From: CAZFLD01 sp964519835
Lineage (GTDB): Bacteria; Spirochaetota; Spirochaetia; DSM-27196; CAZFLD01
Assembly (NCBI GenBank): GCA_964519835.1
Contig: CAZFLD010000005.1
Location: 1 to 64,000, forward strand
Direction of reading: 5' to 3'
DNA: 64,000 bases
The translations under genes and the position numbers were made by a program. The notes under the pieces are model-generated. The model worked only from the letters and a program-made list of their open reading frames with translations. It was not told where the DNA came from and made no database searches. This document shows, one piece after another, positions 50,373 to 58,062 of the stretch (the stretch's first letter is position 1; every line of letters starts with the position of its first letter).

Positions 50373-51317
50373 ATGGCAAGCACCAACAAGATAGCAATCA
50401 TAGGCGCCGGAAGTGTTGGGGCGACCATCGCCTACAACCTTTCGATACGGGGAACGGCCAACACAATCGTCTTGGTCGACATCGACAAGACAAAGGCCGA
50501 AGCCGAACGCATGGACATACAGCAGGGCAACCCCCTCGGAAGAGCCGTCCGGGTCGTTGCTGCCGATTACGACGCGTGCCGAGACGCCGATGTGGCCGTT
50601 GTTACGGCCGGCGCGAAGCAACGGCCGGGCGAGTCGCGGGTTGACCTGCTGGAAAGAAACACGTCAATCGCTCGGACTATGGCCTCGTCCCTGCGGGACT
50701 CGGGTTTTTCGGGAGTTTTGTTTGTCGTCACCAACCCCGTGGATGTACTTACCACGATAATCCAGGAGGAGGTGGGGTTCCCCCCCTCGCGGGTCATCGG
50801 TTCGGGCACCGTGCTCGACACCTCGAGGCTCCGCGAGTTTTTGGCGGGCTATTGCGACGTTAGCCCGATCAACGTGCACGCCTACGTCCTCGGCGAACAC
50901 GGCGAAACGTCGTTTCCCGCGTGGTCATTAACACGAGTTGGGGGACTGCCCGCCGACGAATTCGCGCGTGTGCGCGGTAGGGATCCCGATGCCGACGACC
51001 TGTTTGCCGTCGCAGCCAAGTCGGTGCGCGACTCCGCGGGCGCGATTATTGCAGCTAAGGGTTCTACCTTCTATGCCGTGGCCCAGGCGGTGGCGGTTAT
51101 GGTGGAGGCGGTCCTACGAAACGAGAACCGAATTCTGCCGGTGTCAGTTGTGGATCGCTACGCGGGGATCACCGGTGTCAGTTTTAGCTACCCGACCGTT
51201 ATTGGGGCCGAGGGCGCCGTGCAACGGCTCCCGGTGGTTCTTTCCGCCGACGAGCAACAGGCGCTACGCAGCTCCGTCGAGTTTATCGCCAAGAACACGG
51301 CGGAAGCGCGGGATTGA
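50373..51317 (+). CDS. ldh: L-lactate dehydrogenase
   Basis: This NAD-dependent enzyme (314 residues) interconverts pyruvate and lactate in the cytoplasm. It has the Rossmann motif IGAGSVGATIAYNL, the substrate loop GAKQRPGESR with Gln where malate dehydrogenases have Arg, TNPVDVLT, and the active-site LGEHGETSFPAWS. The ATG at 50373 fits the family N-terminus; the frame is open far upstream. No clear ribosome site precedes it, and it sits just after the inverted repeat. Lactate formation suits a fermentative spirochaete. Confidence 0.95.
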   Translation: MASTNKIAIIGAGSVGATIAYNLSIRGTANTIVLVDIDKTKAEAERMDIQQGNPLGRAVRVVAADYDACRDADVAVVTAGAKQRPGESRVDLLERNTSIARTMASSLRDSGFSGVLFVVTNPVDVLTTIIQEEVGFPPSRVIGSGTVLDTSRLREFLAGYCDVSPINVHAYVLGEHGETSFPAWSLTRVGGLPADEFARVRGRDPDADDLFAVAAKSVRDSAGAIIAAKGSTFYAVAQAVAVMVEAVLRNENRILPVSVVDRYAGITGVSFSYPTVIGAEGAVQRLPVVLSADEQQALRSSVEFIAKNTAEARD

Positions 51318-51463
51318 CCTCGAGCCGCAGGCACCCGGCTGATCGCCGCGGGCACGCCGCAGCGCACGTGTGGTACATTCGACTCGCGTGACAGCATCGT
51401 TGTTGCGTGTCGGATCGCCGGCCGGCACAGGTCTTGCAGCACCGGCATACGGGAGGCGCACCG

Positions 51464-51865
51464 TTGCTGATTGTTGAACTTCTTATGGCCCTTGTCTTTG
51501 CCCTGCTGTTGACTCTTGTCCTCTCGGCGGGATTCGGCCGCAAGGGGCCGTGGGCGTCCATTGTTACGTTTTTTCTTGTTGTCTTTCTCGCAACCTGGAC
51601 CATGGGAATCTGGTTTCTTCCCTTTGGTCCTGTTCTGTTCGGCATCTCGTGGATGCCGTTTTTGATCGGGGGGCTTATTGTCGCCTTGGTGATGGCCGCG
51701 GCGGTGCCGCCGCAGGCGCTGCCCGGAGCCACTGCATCGCCTGAACGGCCGGACCGGGAGAAGCCCGTGGAACGGCAAAAGCGGGTCGACATCTTTTTTG
51801 TTATCATAATGGTCGCGCTTGTGGCGGCGCTGGTGGTCGGTTATCTGGTTCGGGAGGCGGCGTAA
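51464..51865 (+). CDS. small inner-membrane protein of unknown function
   Basis: From TTG 51464, with GGGAGG seven bases upstream, the protein is 133 residues. Four hydrophobic segments (about 3-20, 30-50, 55-76, 110-128) and a cytoplasmic, Pro/Arg/Glu-rich loop (80-108) are visible. No family is recognised. The 146 bases between ldh and this start hold no other gene I can support. It converges with coaX. Confidence 0.75.
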   Translation: MLIVELLMALVFALLLTLVLSAGFGRKGPWASIVTFFLVVFLATWTMGIWFLPFGPVLFGISWMPFLIGGLIVALVMAAAVPPQALPGATASPERPDREKPVERQKRVDIFFVIIMVALVAALVVGYLVREAA

Positions 51866-51878
51866 GTCAACGCAATGT

Positions 51879-52652
51879 CTACGGTGCCGGGCGGAGTTTG
51901 TCGAGTATCACCTTGAGGCCGTCCAGCGTTAACCATTCGTCAACGTCGTGGATGCCCTTGCAGCGCGGCCCCATGACCGGCGAAAGCCCCCCCGTTGCCA
52001 CGATAGCGGGGGAGTCACCGAGCTCACTTGTCATTTCCGCCAGGATCTTCTCCACAAGCCCCGTATAACCCAGCACCAGACCCGACTGGATGGCATGGAC
52101 GGTGTCGGTACCGATGGCGGTTTGTGGAAGCTCGAATCGGACATTTGGCAGTTGGGCGGTCTGCTTTGTCAATGCATCAGCCGCGATCTTCAGGCCCGGC
52201 GAGATGGCGGCGCCCAAAAAGGCCCCGGAGGCGTCTACCGCGGAAAACGTAAGGGCGGTGCCGAAGTCAACAACAATGCAGCTTTTTTTGTACCGATTGA
52301 ATGCGGCCGAGGCGTTGGCGATCAGGTCGGCGCCCACCTCGCGGGGGTTTCCAACGTCGAATCGAATCGGCAGGTCCAACGCCGTGCTCACAAAAAGAGG
52401 CTCCATGTCAAAGAGGCCTCGTAGGCACGTGGTAAAGGTATCCGCTAGGGTGGGCACCACACTGGCCAGCACGACGTTTCTAACCAGTCGGGGTTCCCGC
52501 GGTAGCTCCGCGAAAAGGCCCCGTATCGTGAAGCCGTACTCATCCGGCATCCGATCCGGAACTGACTGAATGCGCCACTTGCGCACCCAGCCGTCGGCGT
52601 CGTAGAGGCCCATTGCGATGTTCGAATTCCCCAGGTTTACAACAAAGTTCAA
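51879..52652 (-). CDS. coaX: type III pantothenate kinase with an altered first motif
   Basis: This 257-residue enzyme should phosphorylate pantothenate, the first step of coenzyme A synthesis. It has the acetate/sugar kinase-type fold motifs: NLGNSNIAMG at the N-terminus, VVDFGTALTFSAVD, GAAISPGLKIAADAL and VATGGLSPV. The first motif normally has Asp (DxGNT/S); here residue 6 is Asn (codon 52635-52637). The TTG start has GGGGAG upstream. Either another residue takes over, or the activity is changed. The family assignment is firm. Confidence 0.9.
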   Translation of the reverse strand: MNFVVNLGNSNIAMGLYDADGWVRKWRIQSVPDRMPDEYGFTIRGLFAELPREPRLVRNVVLASVVPTLADTFTTCLRGLFDMEPLFVSTALDLPIRFDVGNPREVGADLIANASAAFNRYKKSCIVVDFGTALTFSAVDASGAFLGAAISPGLKIAADALTKQTAQLPNVRFELPQTAIGTDTVHAIQSGLVLGYTGLVEKILAEMTSELGDSPAIVATGGLSPVMGPRCKGIHDVDEWLTLDGLKVILDKLRPAP

Positions 52653-52770
52653 GAGCCACTCCCCAAACGATGATAACAGATATTGACTACGGATGATGCC
52701 CCAACCGGAACTTCCTGTACCACGCCGGACTCCGGCCGGAAAGGGCTAACACAAATACAGAAAAACGAGT

Positions 52771-52844
52771 TGAGCACGGCGGGATTCGAACCCACGACTT
52801 CCACCTCCGGAGGGTGGCGCTCTATCCAGCTGAGCTACGTGCCC
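52771..52844 (-). tRNA. tRNA-Arg (anticodon CCG)
   Basis: Read on the minus strand, 74 bases fold as a cloverleaf: acceptor GGGCACG with CGTGCTC, D arm GCTC/GAGC, anticodon stem CCACC/GGTGG around loop CTCCGGA (anticodon CCG, reading CGG), T arm around TTCGAAT, discriminator A. The CCA end is not encoded. The 118 bases between it and coaX hold no gene I can support. Confidence 0.97.
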
Positions 52845-52897
52845 CTGACCACCACCACTACCGGCTTGCTACCGGGCAGGTGGAAAGCGCTGTGAAC

Positions 52898-52926
52898 AGA
52901 CTATGGCGAACCGGGCGCGTTGTCAA
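52898..52926 (-). promoter_or_regulatory. promoter of tRNA-Arg
   Basis: On the minus strand TTGACA (52921-52926, 6/6) is followed after 17 bases by TAGTCT (52898-52903, 3/6), about 54 bases before the mature tRNA 5' end. Confidence 0.5.
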
Positions 52927-52931
52927 CGTAA

Positions 52932-52952
52932 CCGGCCGGCAATCCCGGCCGG
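52932..52952. repeat. paired CCGGCCGG palindromes between divergent promoters
   Basis: Two copies of the 8-base palindrome CCGGCCGG (52932-52939, 52945-52952) are separated by five bases, between the tRNA promoter and the DUF4321 promoter. They could form a hairpin in either direction or serve as a protein site. No T-run is present. Confidence 0.45.
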
Positions 52953-52991
52953 CGCACTGCATCGAATGCGGCGGCTCCACTCGCGACGCTG

Positions 52992-53019
52992 TTGACAGCT
53001 GCCGGCGGGCCCGTAGAAT
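52992..53019 (+). promoter_or_regulatory. near-consensus promoter giving a leaderless DUF4321-maf mRNA
   Basis: TTGACA (52992-52997, 6/6), a 16-base spacer and TAGAAT (53014-53019, 5/6) are followed after seven bases by the GTG start at 53027. The expected transcription start falls at or one base before the start codon. Confidence 0.75.
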
Positions 53020-53026
53020 CGGGCGA

Positions 53027-53263
53027 GTGAAGCCGTCTATCAAAAACCTCCGAAGCTTACTGCTGCTCCTTTTTGTGACAGCGATCGTGGGTACACTTGC
53101 ATGGGCCCTCTTGGAGAGACTCTTAGCAATCGGCGGCACCTCGGTCGATGCATCGGTCGGTCCGATCGGCTTTGATTTGCACGTGGTGTCTCTGTATCTA
53201 CGGTTTAATCCCGGCACCGTCCTGGGTCTCGTGGCAGGGGCGCTTATCTTCCGGAGCGTGTAG
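53027..53263 (+). CDS. DUF4321-type small membrane protein
   Basis: The 78-residue protein has an N-terminal membrane helix (about 8-28) and a C-terminal hydrophobic segment, with the DUF4321 pattern of a Gly-rich turn (AIGGTSV), FDLHVVSLYLRFNPGTVLGLVAGALIF. Function unknown. It starts at GTG directly after a strong promoter, with no space for a ribosome site, and is followed by maf after three bases. Confidence 0.8.
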   Translation: MKPSIKNLRSLLLLLFVTAIVGTLAWALLERLLAIGGTSVDASVGPIGFDLHVVSLYLRFNPGTVLGLVAGALIFRSV

Positions 53264-53266
53264 GCC

Positions 53267-53878
53267 GTGCCGGAACCGATCGTTTTGGCCTCCGCCTCGC
53301 CACAGCGGCGGATGCTCCTCGAGCTGGTCGACATCCCGTTTGTTGTCTACCCGGTAGATGTTGACGAGAGCTTTCCGCCGGAGGCGGAGCCGGCGCAGAC
53401 GGCAATTTCCATTGCTGAGACAAAGGCTCGCGCCGCTCTCCACGATTGGCGAGGCGGTCGGCGGCCGGAAGGGTTGAACCCCGCCGGCGCCGTGCCACCC
53501 GTCCTCATCGCTGCGGACACCGTGGTCTGGGGTCCGGCCGGTCCCATGGGGAAACCGGAAGACGACGAGGAGGCGCGAGAGATGATCCGCCTACTTGCCG
53601 GCCGGACTCACCACGTCATCACCGGTGTTACCGTTTGCTTCGACGGCCACCTGGTCAGCGACGCAGAAGACACCGAGGTGGAGATAGCCGCGATGTCGGC
53701 CGGTGAGATCGACGATTACGTCGCCCGAGGCGAGTGGCGAGGCGCGGCCGGCGCATACCGCATACAGGGCTTTGGGTCGCGGCACGTACCGGCGGTCCGG
53801 GGCTGCTTCTACAACGTCGTGGGCTTGCCAATCCATCGATTGTGTGCCATCTTAGCGCGCAACGGCCGCCGGTACTGA
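53267..53878 (+). CDS. maf: Maf family nucleotide pyrophosphatase
   Basis: Maf proteins hydrolyse non-canonical nucleoside triphosphates. The 203 residues show LASASPQRRMLLELV (family usually SPRR), DVDESFPPE, IAADTVVWG, and the C-terminal AGAYRIQGFGS. A short insertion (RGGRRPEGLNPAGA) lies before the third motif. The GTG start is three bases after the DUF4321 gene. It should be cytoplasmic and is probably co-transcribed with the DUF4321 gene. Confidence 0.92.
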   Translation: MPEPIVLASASPQRRMLLELVDIPFVVYPVDVDESFPPEAEPAQTAISIAETKARAALHDWRGGRRPEGLNPAGAVPPVLIAADTVVWGPAGPMGKPEDDEEAREMIRLLAGRTHHVITGVTVCFDGHLVSDAEDTEVEIAAMSAGEIDDYVARGEWRGAAGAYRIQGFGSRHVPAVRGCFYNVVGLPIHRLCAILARNGRRY

Positions 53879-53885
53879 CGGCCCA

Positions 53886-53900
53886 TCTCCCTGTGGGAGA
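53886..53900 (+). other. short hairpin in the rpsB leader
   Basis: TCTCCC and GGGAGA form a perfect 6-bp stem with a TGT loop just after maf. No T-run follows. It could be part of the S2 mRNA leader or an mRNA end; nothing else stands out in the 127 bases to rpsB. Confidence 0.3.
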
Positions 53901-54005
53901 ATATCTTCCGTCGTTTGGTCCGGGCGCTTCGAAACGTGCCACGGCACCCAAACGGTCGAGAAATACGCGAAGGAGCCCGCCGTACGGGTGGGTAGGAGGA
54001 AGCAC

Positions 54006-54971
54006 GTGGCAGTAGTGACCATGAAGAATTTGCTCGAGTCGGGCGTCCACTTTGGGCATCAGACCAAGCGCTGGGATCCCCGCATGAAGAAGTACATCTT
54101 TGCCGAGCGGAACGGGATCCACATCATCGATCTGCAAAAAACAATCGGTGCTATCAAGGACGCCTATGATGCGGTCCGGCGCACCGTACTCACCAACAAG
54201 TCGGTGCTCTTTGTCGGCACCAAAAAACAGGCTCAGCAGGCAATTCAAAAAGAGGCCGAACACTGTGGGCAATACTACGTAAACCACCGGTGGCTCGGCG
54301 GCATGCTCACCAATTTTTCAACGATTAAACAGTCCCTTTTGCGACTCAAAAAGCTTGAAAAGATGGAAGTTGACGGAACGTTCGAAAGCTTGAGCAAAAA
54401 AGAGGTTGCGCAGCTCAACAAAGAACGCACCCGCTTGGAAAAAAACCTTGGCGGCATTAAAGAGATGCGAGAGCTGCCCGGGATAATTTTTGTTATCGAC
54501 ACCAGAAAAGAGGCGATTGCCGTGGCCGAGGCATTGCGTGTCGGCATTCCTATCGTTGCGGTTGTAGACACAAACTGCAATCCCGAAGGCATCGACTACC
54601 CTATCCCAGGGAACGACGACGCAATCAGGGCCATTGCACTATTCACGCAGATCATCTCTCGAGCGGTTGTGGAGGCCGAGTCTGAGGCGGGTCTCGAGGT
54701 CATCGAAAGTCTCCAGGACGAAGAGAGCGAGGCGGTCGGCGGGGAAGACGAAAAAAGTCCCGAAGGCGATGGGGAAGACGCGGACGTCGAGACGGCGCCT
54801 GTCGGCGAACATCTTGCCGAGGAGGGCGACGACCGATTCAGCACCGACGACTATTCCGACTACGACCCTTCAAAGGATTCCGACAAGGGTGGCAATACCG
54901 TCGAAAAGCTGCCGGAACACGAAGTAGCGGACAAGGCCGGTATAGACGAAGACGAGATGTACGAAGATTAA
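54006..54971 (+). CDS. rpsB: 30S ribosomal protein S2 with long acidic C-terminal tail
   Basis: S2 is part of the small ribosomal subunit. From GTG 54006 (AGGAGG six bases upstream) the protein is 321 residues, against about 240-260 usually. It begins AVVTMKNLLESGVHFGHQTK and has HIIDLQKTIGA, NHRWLGGMLTNFSTI and GIPIVAVVDTNCNPEGIDYP. The extra 85 or so residues after about 235 are dominated by Glu and Asp. The tail may be specific to this lineage. tsf follows after 21 bases. Confidence 0.97.
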   Translation: MAVVTMKNLLESGVHFGHQTKRWDPRMKKYIFAERNGIHIIDLQKTIGAIKDAYDAVRRTVLTNKSVLFVGTKKQAQQAIQKEAEHCGQYYVNHRWLGGMLTNFSTIKQSLLRLKKLEKMEVDGTFESLSKKEVAQLNKERTRLEKNLGGIKEMRELPGIIFVIDTRKEAIAVAEALRVGIPIVAVVDTNCNPEGIDYPIPGNDDAIRAIALFTQIISRAVVEAESEAGLEVIESLQDEESEAVGGEDEKSPEGDGEDADVETAPVGEHLAEEGDDRFSTDDYSDYDPSKDSDKGGNTVEKLPEHEVADKAGIDEDEMYED

Positions 54972-54992
54972 CTGCCGGCAAAGGAGCATCGG

Positions 54993-55844
54993 GTGGAAAT
55001 TAAGGCGAGTGACGTAAAGGCGCTTCGGGAAAAGACCGGCGCCGGGATGATGGACTGCAAAAAGGCCCTTGTTGAAGCCGCAGGCGACACGGCAAAGGCC
55101 GAGAAGATTCTCAAAGAGCTGGGACTGGCCGCCGCTGCAAAGCGCACGGGCAGAGCCACGAATGAAGGGCGCATCTTTACTCACGTGGGTAACTCGCGAG
55201 CCGGTATGCTCGAGATCTCCTGCGAAACCGACTTTGTGGCACGAAACGCCGACTTTGTCGAAATGGGTAGTCGTATCACCATAATGATGGTGGAAGAGGG
55301 ATTAGACGCGGGTTCCGAAAAGGTCGACGCCGAGCTCAAGGAAGCGATGTCAACTATCAAGGAGAACATGACGGCGCGGCGTTTTGTCGCTATGGACATT
55401 GGTGCCGACGACCTCGTCGTCGACTACGTTCATGGGGACGGAGGGACCGTTGGAGTTCTTGTCAAACTAACCGCCGAAGATGCCGCAGTCTTAAAGGACG
55501 GCAAAGCCACGAGGCTTGCCTTTGACCTGGCACTCCATGTTGCGGCGTTCGCACCGCAGTTCCTCTCTGAGGACACTGTAGATCCCGCCTACGTAAAGGA
55601 ACAGGAGGGTATCTTCACGACTCAGGCCAACAATATGGGAAAGCCAGCGAACGTCGTGCAGGGAATCGTAAAAGGCAAGCTCAAGAAACATCTTTCCGAA
55701 ATCGTCTTTTTGAACCAGCCCTTTGTGAAGGACGACAAACAGAGCGTTAAGCAGATGGTTGAGTCGATCGGAAAGGCTCTGGGAAGCGCCCTCAACGTGA
55801 CCGACTATAAGTACTACCGGGTCGGCGAAGAAACGAGCGAATAG
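54993..55844 (+). CDS. tsf: translation elongation factor Ts
   Basis: EF-Ts recycles EF-Tu by exchanging GDP for GTP. The 283 residues start at GTG (AAAGGAG upstream) with IKASDVKALREKTGAGMMDCKKAL, followed by ARNADFVEM in the core domain and KQMVESIGKALG near the end. It sits between rpsB and frr; pyrH, which often comes between tsf and frr, is not here. Confidence 0.97.
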   Translation: MEIKASDVKALREKTGAGMMDCKKALVEAAGDTAKAEKILKELGLAAAAKRTGRATNEGRIFTHVGNSRAGMLEISCETDFVARNADFVEMGSRITIMMVEEGLDAGSEKVDAELKEAMSTIKENMTARRFVAMDIGADDLVVDYVHGDGGTVGVLVKLTAEDAAVLKDGKATRLAFDLALHVAAFAPQFLSEDTVDPAYVKEQEGIFTTQANNMGKPANVVQGIVKGKLKKHLSEIVFLNQPFVKDDKQSVKQMVESIGKALGSALNVTDYKYYRVGEETSE

Positions 55845-55867
55845 GCGCCCGACAAGGAGGGCTTGGT

Positions 55868-56422
55868 ATGCAAGACATAATCAACGACGCTAAGGACAGG
55901 ATGGGCAAGTCTTTGTCTTCTATGGACGAAGACTTTAATACCATTCGGACGGGCCGCGCCTCGTCCGCGCTGTTCGACAGAGTAAAGGTCGAATACTACG
56001 GCAACCCAACGCCCCTCAATCAAATGGCGACGGTATCCATTCCCGAGGCACGTCTTGTCGTTATTCAACCGTGGGACAAGAGTACTCTCGGCGACATCGA
56101 AAAAGCTATTCAGCGTTCGGAGCTGTCGGTGAATCCCTCAAACGACGGCAAAGTCATCCGAATCAACATACCACCCCTTACTGAAGAGCGTCGAAAAGAG
56201 TATGTGAAAGTGGCCAAGGGGATGGCGGAGCAAGCGAGGGTGGCGGTTCGCAACATCCGACGCGAGGCTAACGAAGAGCTAAAAAAACGGCAGAAGTCCG
56301 GAGACCTCAGTGAAGACGAGGAGAAGCGCGGCGAGGATGAGATTCAAAAACTCACCGACGACTTTGTCGAACAGATCAACAAGAAGCTCGAAGCAAAGGA
56401 ACAGGAAATCCTGGAGATCTAA
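55868..56422 (+). CDS. frr: ribosome recycling factor
   Basis: RRF splits ribosomes after termination together with EF-G. The 184 residues show the family start RMGKSLSSMDEDFNTIRTGRAS, NQMATVSIPEARLVVIQPWD, IRINIPPLTEERRKEYVKVAK and the long C-terminal helix. AAGGAGG lies at good spacing before the ATG. The stop overlaps the uppS start (TAATG). Confidence 0.97.
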   Translation: MQDIINDAKDRMGKSLSSMDEDFNTIRTGRASSALFDRVKVEYYGNPTPLNQMATVSIPEARLVVIQPWDKSTLGDIEKAIQRSELSVNPSNDGKVIRINIPPLTEERRKEYVKVAKGMAEQARVAVRNIRREANEELKKRQKSGDLSEDEEKRGEDEIQKLTDDFVEQINKKLEAKEQEILEI

Positions 56423-57156
56423 TGGCGGCCGCACCGCAGGTCACTCCGGAACTAACGCGAGTTCCCGACCACGTTGGGATCATTATGGATGGGAACGGGC
56501 GGTGGGCCACGAGCCGTCGCCTTCTCCGGCCGCAGGGCCACCAGGAAGGCCTCAAAGCGGCCAAACGCGTTGTGACCGCAGCGGCGGAGATGGGCCTGCG
56601 GTATCTGTCCCTCTACACATTCTCCACGGAGAACTGGAGACGCACGGCAGACGAAGTGCGTTTCCTGATGGGACTTGTCGCGGAAAACCTCCGTAAGGAG
56701 CACGATTTTTTCCGTGAAAACGACATTCGTGTTGTCCACAGCGGTGACGTCGCTCGGCTTCCCGACGACGTGGTTGCGGAGCTGGACCGTGTGCAGTCGG
56801 AGACAGGCAAACACAAAGGCCTTGCCGTCAACCTTGCGATCAACTACGGTGGACGGGACGAGATAATTCGAGCGTTCTCACGAATTCTCGAGGCCCATAA
56901 AAACAACGGTGATGCTCTCGACTTCATCTCCGAAGACCGGTACCGGCAGTTTCTCGATCTACCCGACTTTCCGGACCCGGACTTGATTATCCGTACCGGG
57001 GGAGAAATGCGGATGAGTAACTTCCTCCTCTGGGAGAGCGCCTACTCGGAGCTGTATTTCTCCGACAAGCTGTGGCCCGATTGGCGGGCCGCTGATCTGC
57101 GCTCGGCGCTCCTGGAGTTCCAACGACGATCGCGTCGTTTTGGAGCCGCCCAATGA
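56422..57156 (+). CDS. uppS: isoprenyl transferase (undecaprenyl diphosphate synthase)
   Basis: This enzyme makes undecaprenyl diphosphate, the lipid carrier for peptidoglycan and glycans. The 244 residues carry the catalytic Asp in GIIMDGNGRWA, GHQEGLKAAKRV, LSLYTFSTENW and the C-terminal DLIIRTGGEMRMSNFLLWESAYSE-type signature (residues about 191-215). It is translationally coupled to frr and overlaps cdsA by 17 bases. Confidence 0.97.
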   Translation: MAAAPQVTPELTRVPDHVGIIMDGNGRWATSRRLLRPQGHQEGLKAAKRVVTAAAEMGLRYLSLYTFSTENWRRTADEVRFLMGLVAENLRKEHDFFRENDIRVVHSGDVARLPDDVVAELDRVQSETGKHKGLAVNLAINYGGRDEIIRAFSRILEAHKNNGDALDFISEDRYRQFLDLPDFPDPDLIIRTGGEMRMSNFLLWESAYSELYFSDKLWPDWRAADLRSALLEFQRRSRRFGAAQ

Positions 57157-58057
57157 TTTGCCCAGAGTATCAGTCGACGGCAGTTTCTGGGGCCGCAGGG
57201 TGACGAACTTCGTCTTGAGGATCTTTGTGTTCGTTCTGGGCATTCCGGCCCTCGGTGCCCTGATCTTCCTGTTGCCCAATGCGAATCACCTGGCCTTTAA
57301 CGTTTTGGTGATCGTAGTCGGTGCCGGAAGCGCCTTCGAGGTGGCACGCTTTTTCCCAGCGCAGGAAACCAGCTATCCGTTGAGTCGCCTGGTCCTGCCG
57401 GTGTTCGGCGGATTGCTGCCGCTTATCGTTCTGCTGGAGCTGTTTGCTCTTGTTCCTACGGAAACGGTGGATTGGGCCGTAACCGGGCTGGTTGCTTTGA
57501 GCATGGCGTTTCAGGTCTTCAGACGAAAGGCAAAAGAGTTCCCGGACATCGTGCCGCGGGTGTCGGCCCACCTGTTGGTAGCCCTCTACCCCGGGCTTTT
57601 TTTAACCTACATCGTGCGGTTGACCGCGTTCACTGCCGCATCCACGGTCATCGCCGCGTTTGTACTGGCCTGCTACCTAAACGATACCGCCGCCTACGTG
57701 GTCGGCATCCTCTTTGGAAAAAAAAGCATTCATCCCGTCCCGGTCAGTCCCAACAAGAGCCTTATCGGCTTTGTCGGCGGACTGGTTCTCTCGCCCACCG
57801 TGATCGTCGTCGCCAAGGCGTTGGACCCACGAGCCTTCCCCGGAACCTACCTTTCGGCGGTGTTATTCGGGCTTGTTGTTGGAGTAGCGGTTATACTCGG
57901 AGACTTGGTGGAATCGGCACTAAAGCGAGGGGTGACCTTGAAGGATTCCGGAGGCATTATTCCGGGGCGCGGAGGACTCCTCGACTCGATTGATTCACCG
58001 GTGTTTGCCGCACCGGTCTTTTATCTCGGCTACAAACTCCTTTTTATTGGCGCGTAA
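57140..58057 (+). CDS. cdsA: phosphatidate cytidylyltransferase
   Basis: CdsA makes CDP-diacylglycerol for phospholipid synthesis. The 305 residues hold about eight membrane helices and the family signature LGDLVESALKRGVTLKDSG then PGRGGLLDSIDS (usually PGHGG). The start is uncertain: TTG at 57140 overlaps uppS and lacks a ribosome site, while TTG at 57161 is also possible. dxr, which often follows cdsA, is absent; rseP comes next after five bases. Confidence 0.93.
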   Translation: MEPPNDLPRVSVDGSFWGRRVTNFVLRIFVFVLGIPALGALIFLLPNANHLAFNVLVIVVGAGSAFEVARFFPAQETSYPLSRLVLPVFGGLLPLIVLLELFALVPTETVDWAVTGLVALSMAFQVFRRKAKEFPDIVPRVSAHLLVALYPGLFLTYIVRLTAFTAASTVIAAFVLACYLNDTAAYVVGILFGKKSIHPVPVSPNKSLIGFVGGLVLSPTVIVVAKALDPRAFPGTYLSAVLFGLVVGVAVILGDLVESALKRGVTLKDSGGIIPGRGGLLDSIDSPVFAAPVFYLGYKLLFIGA

Positions 58058-58062
58058 ATCGT

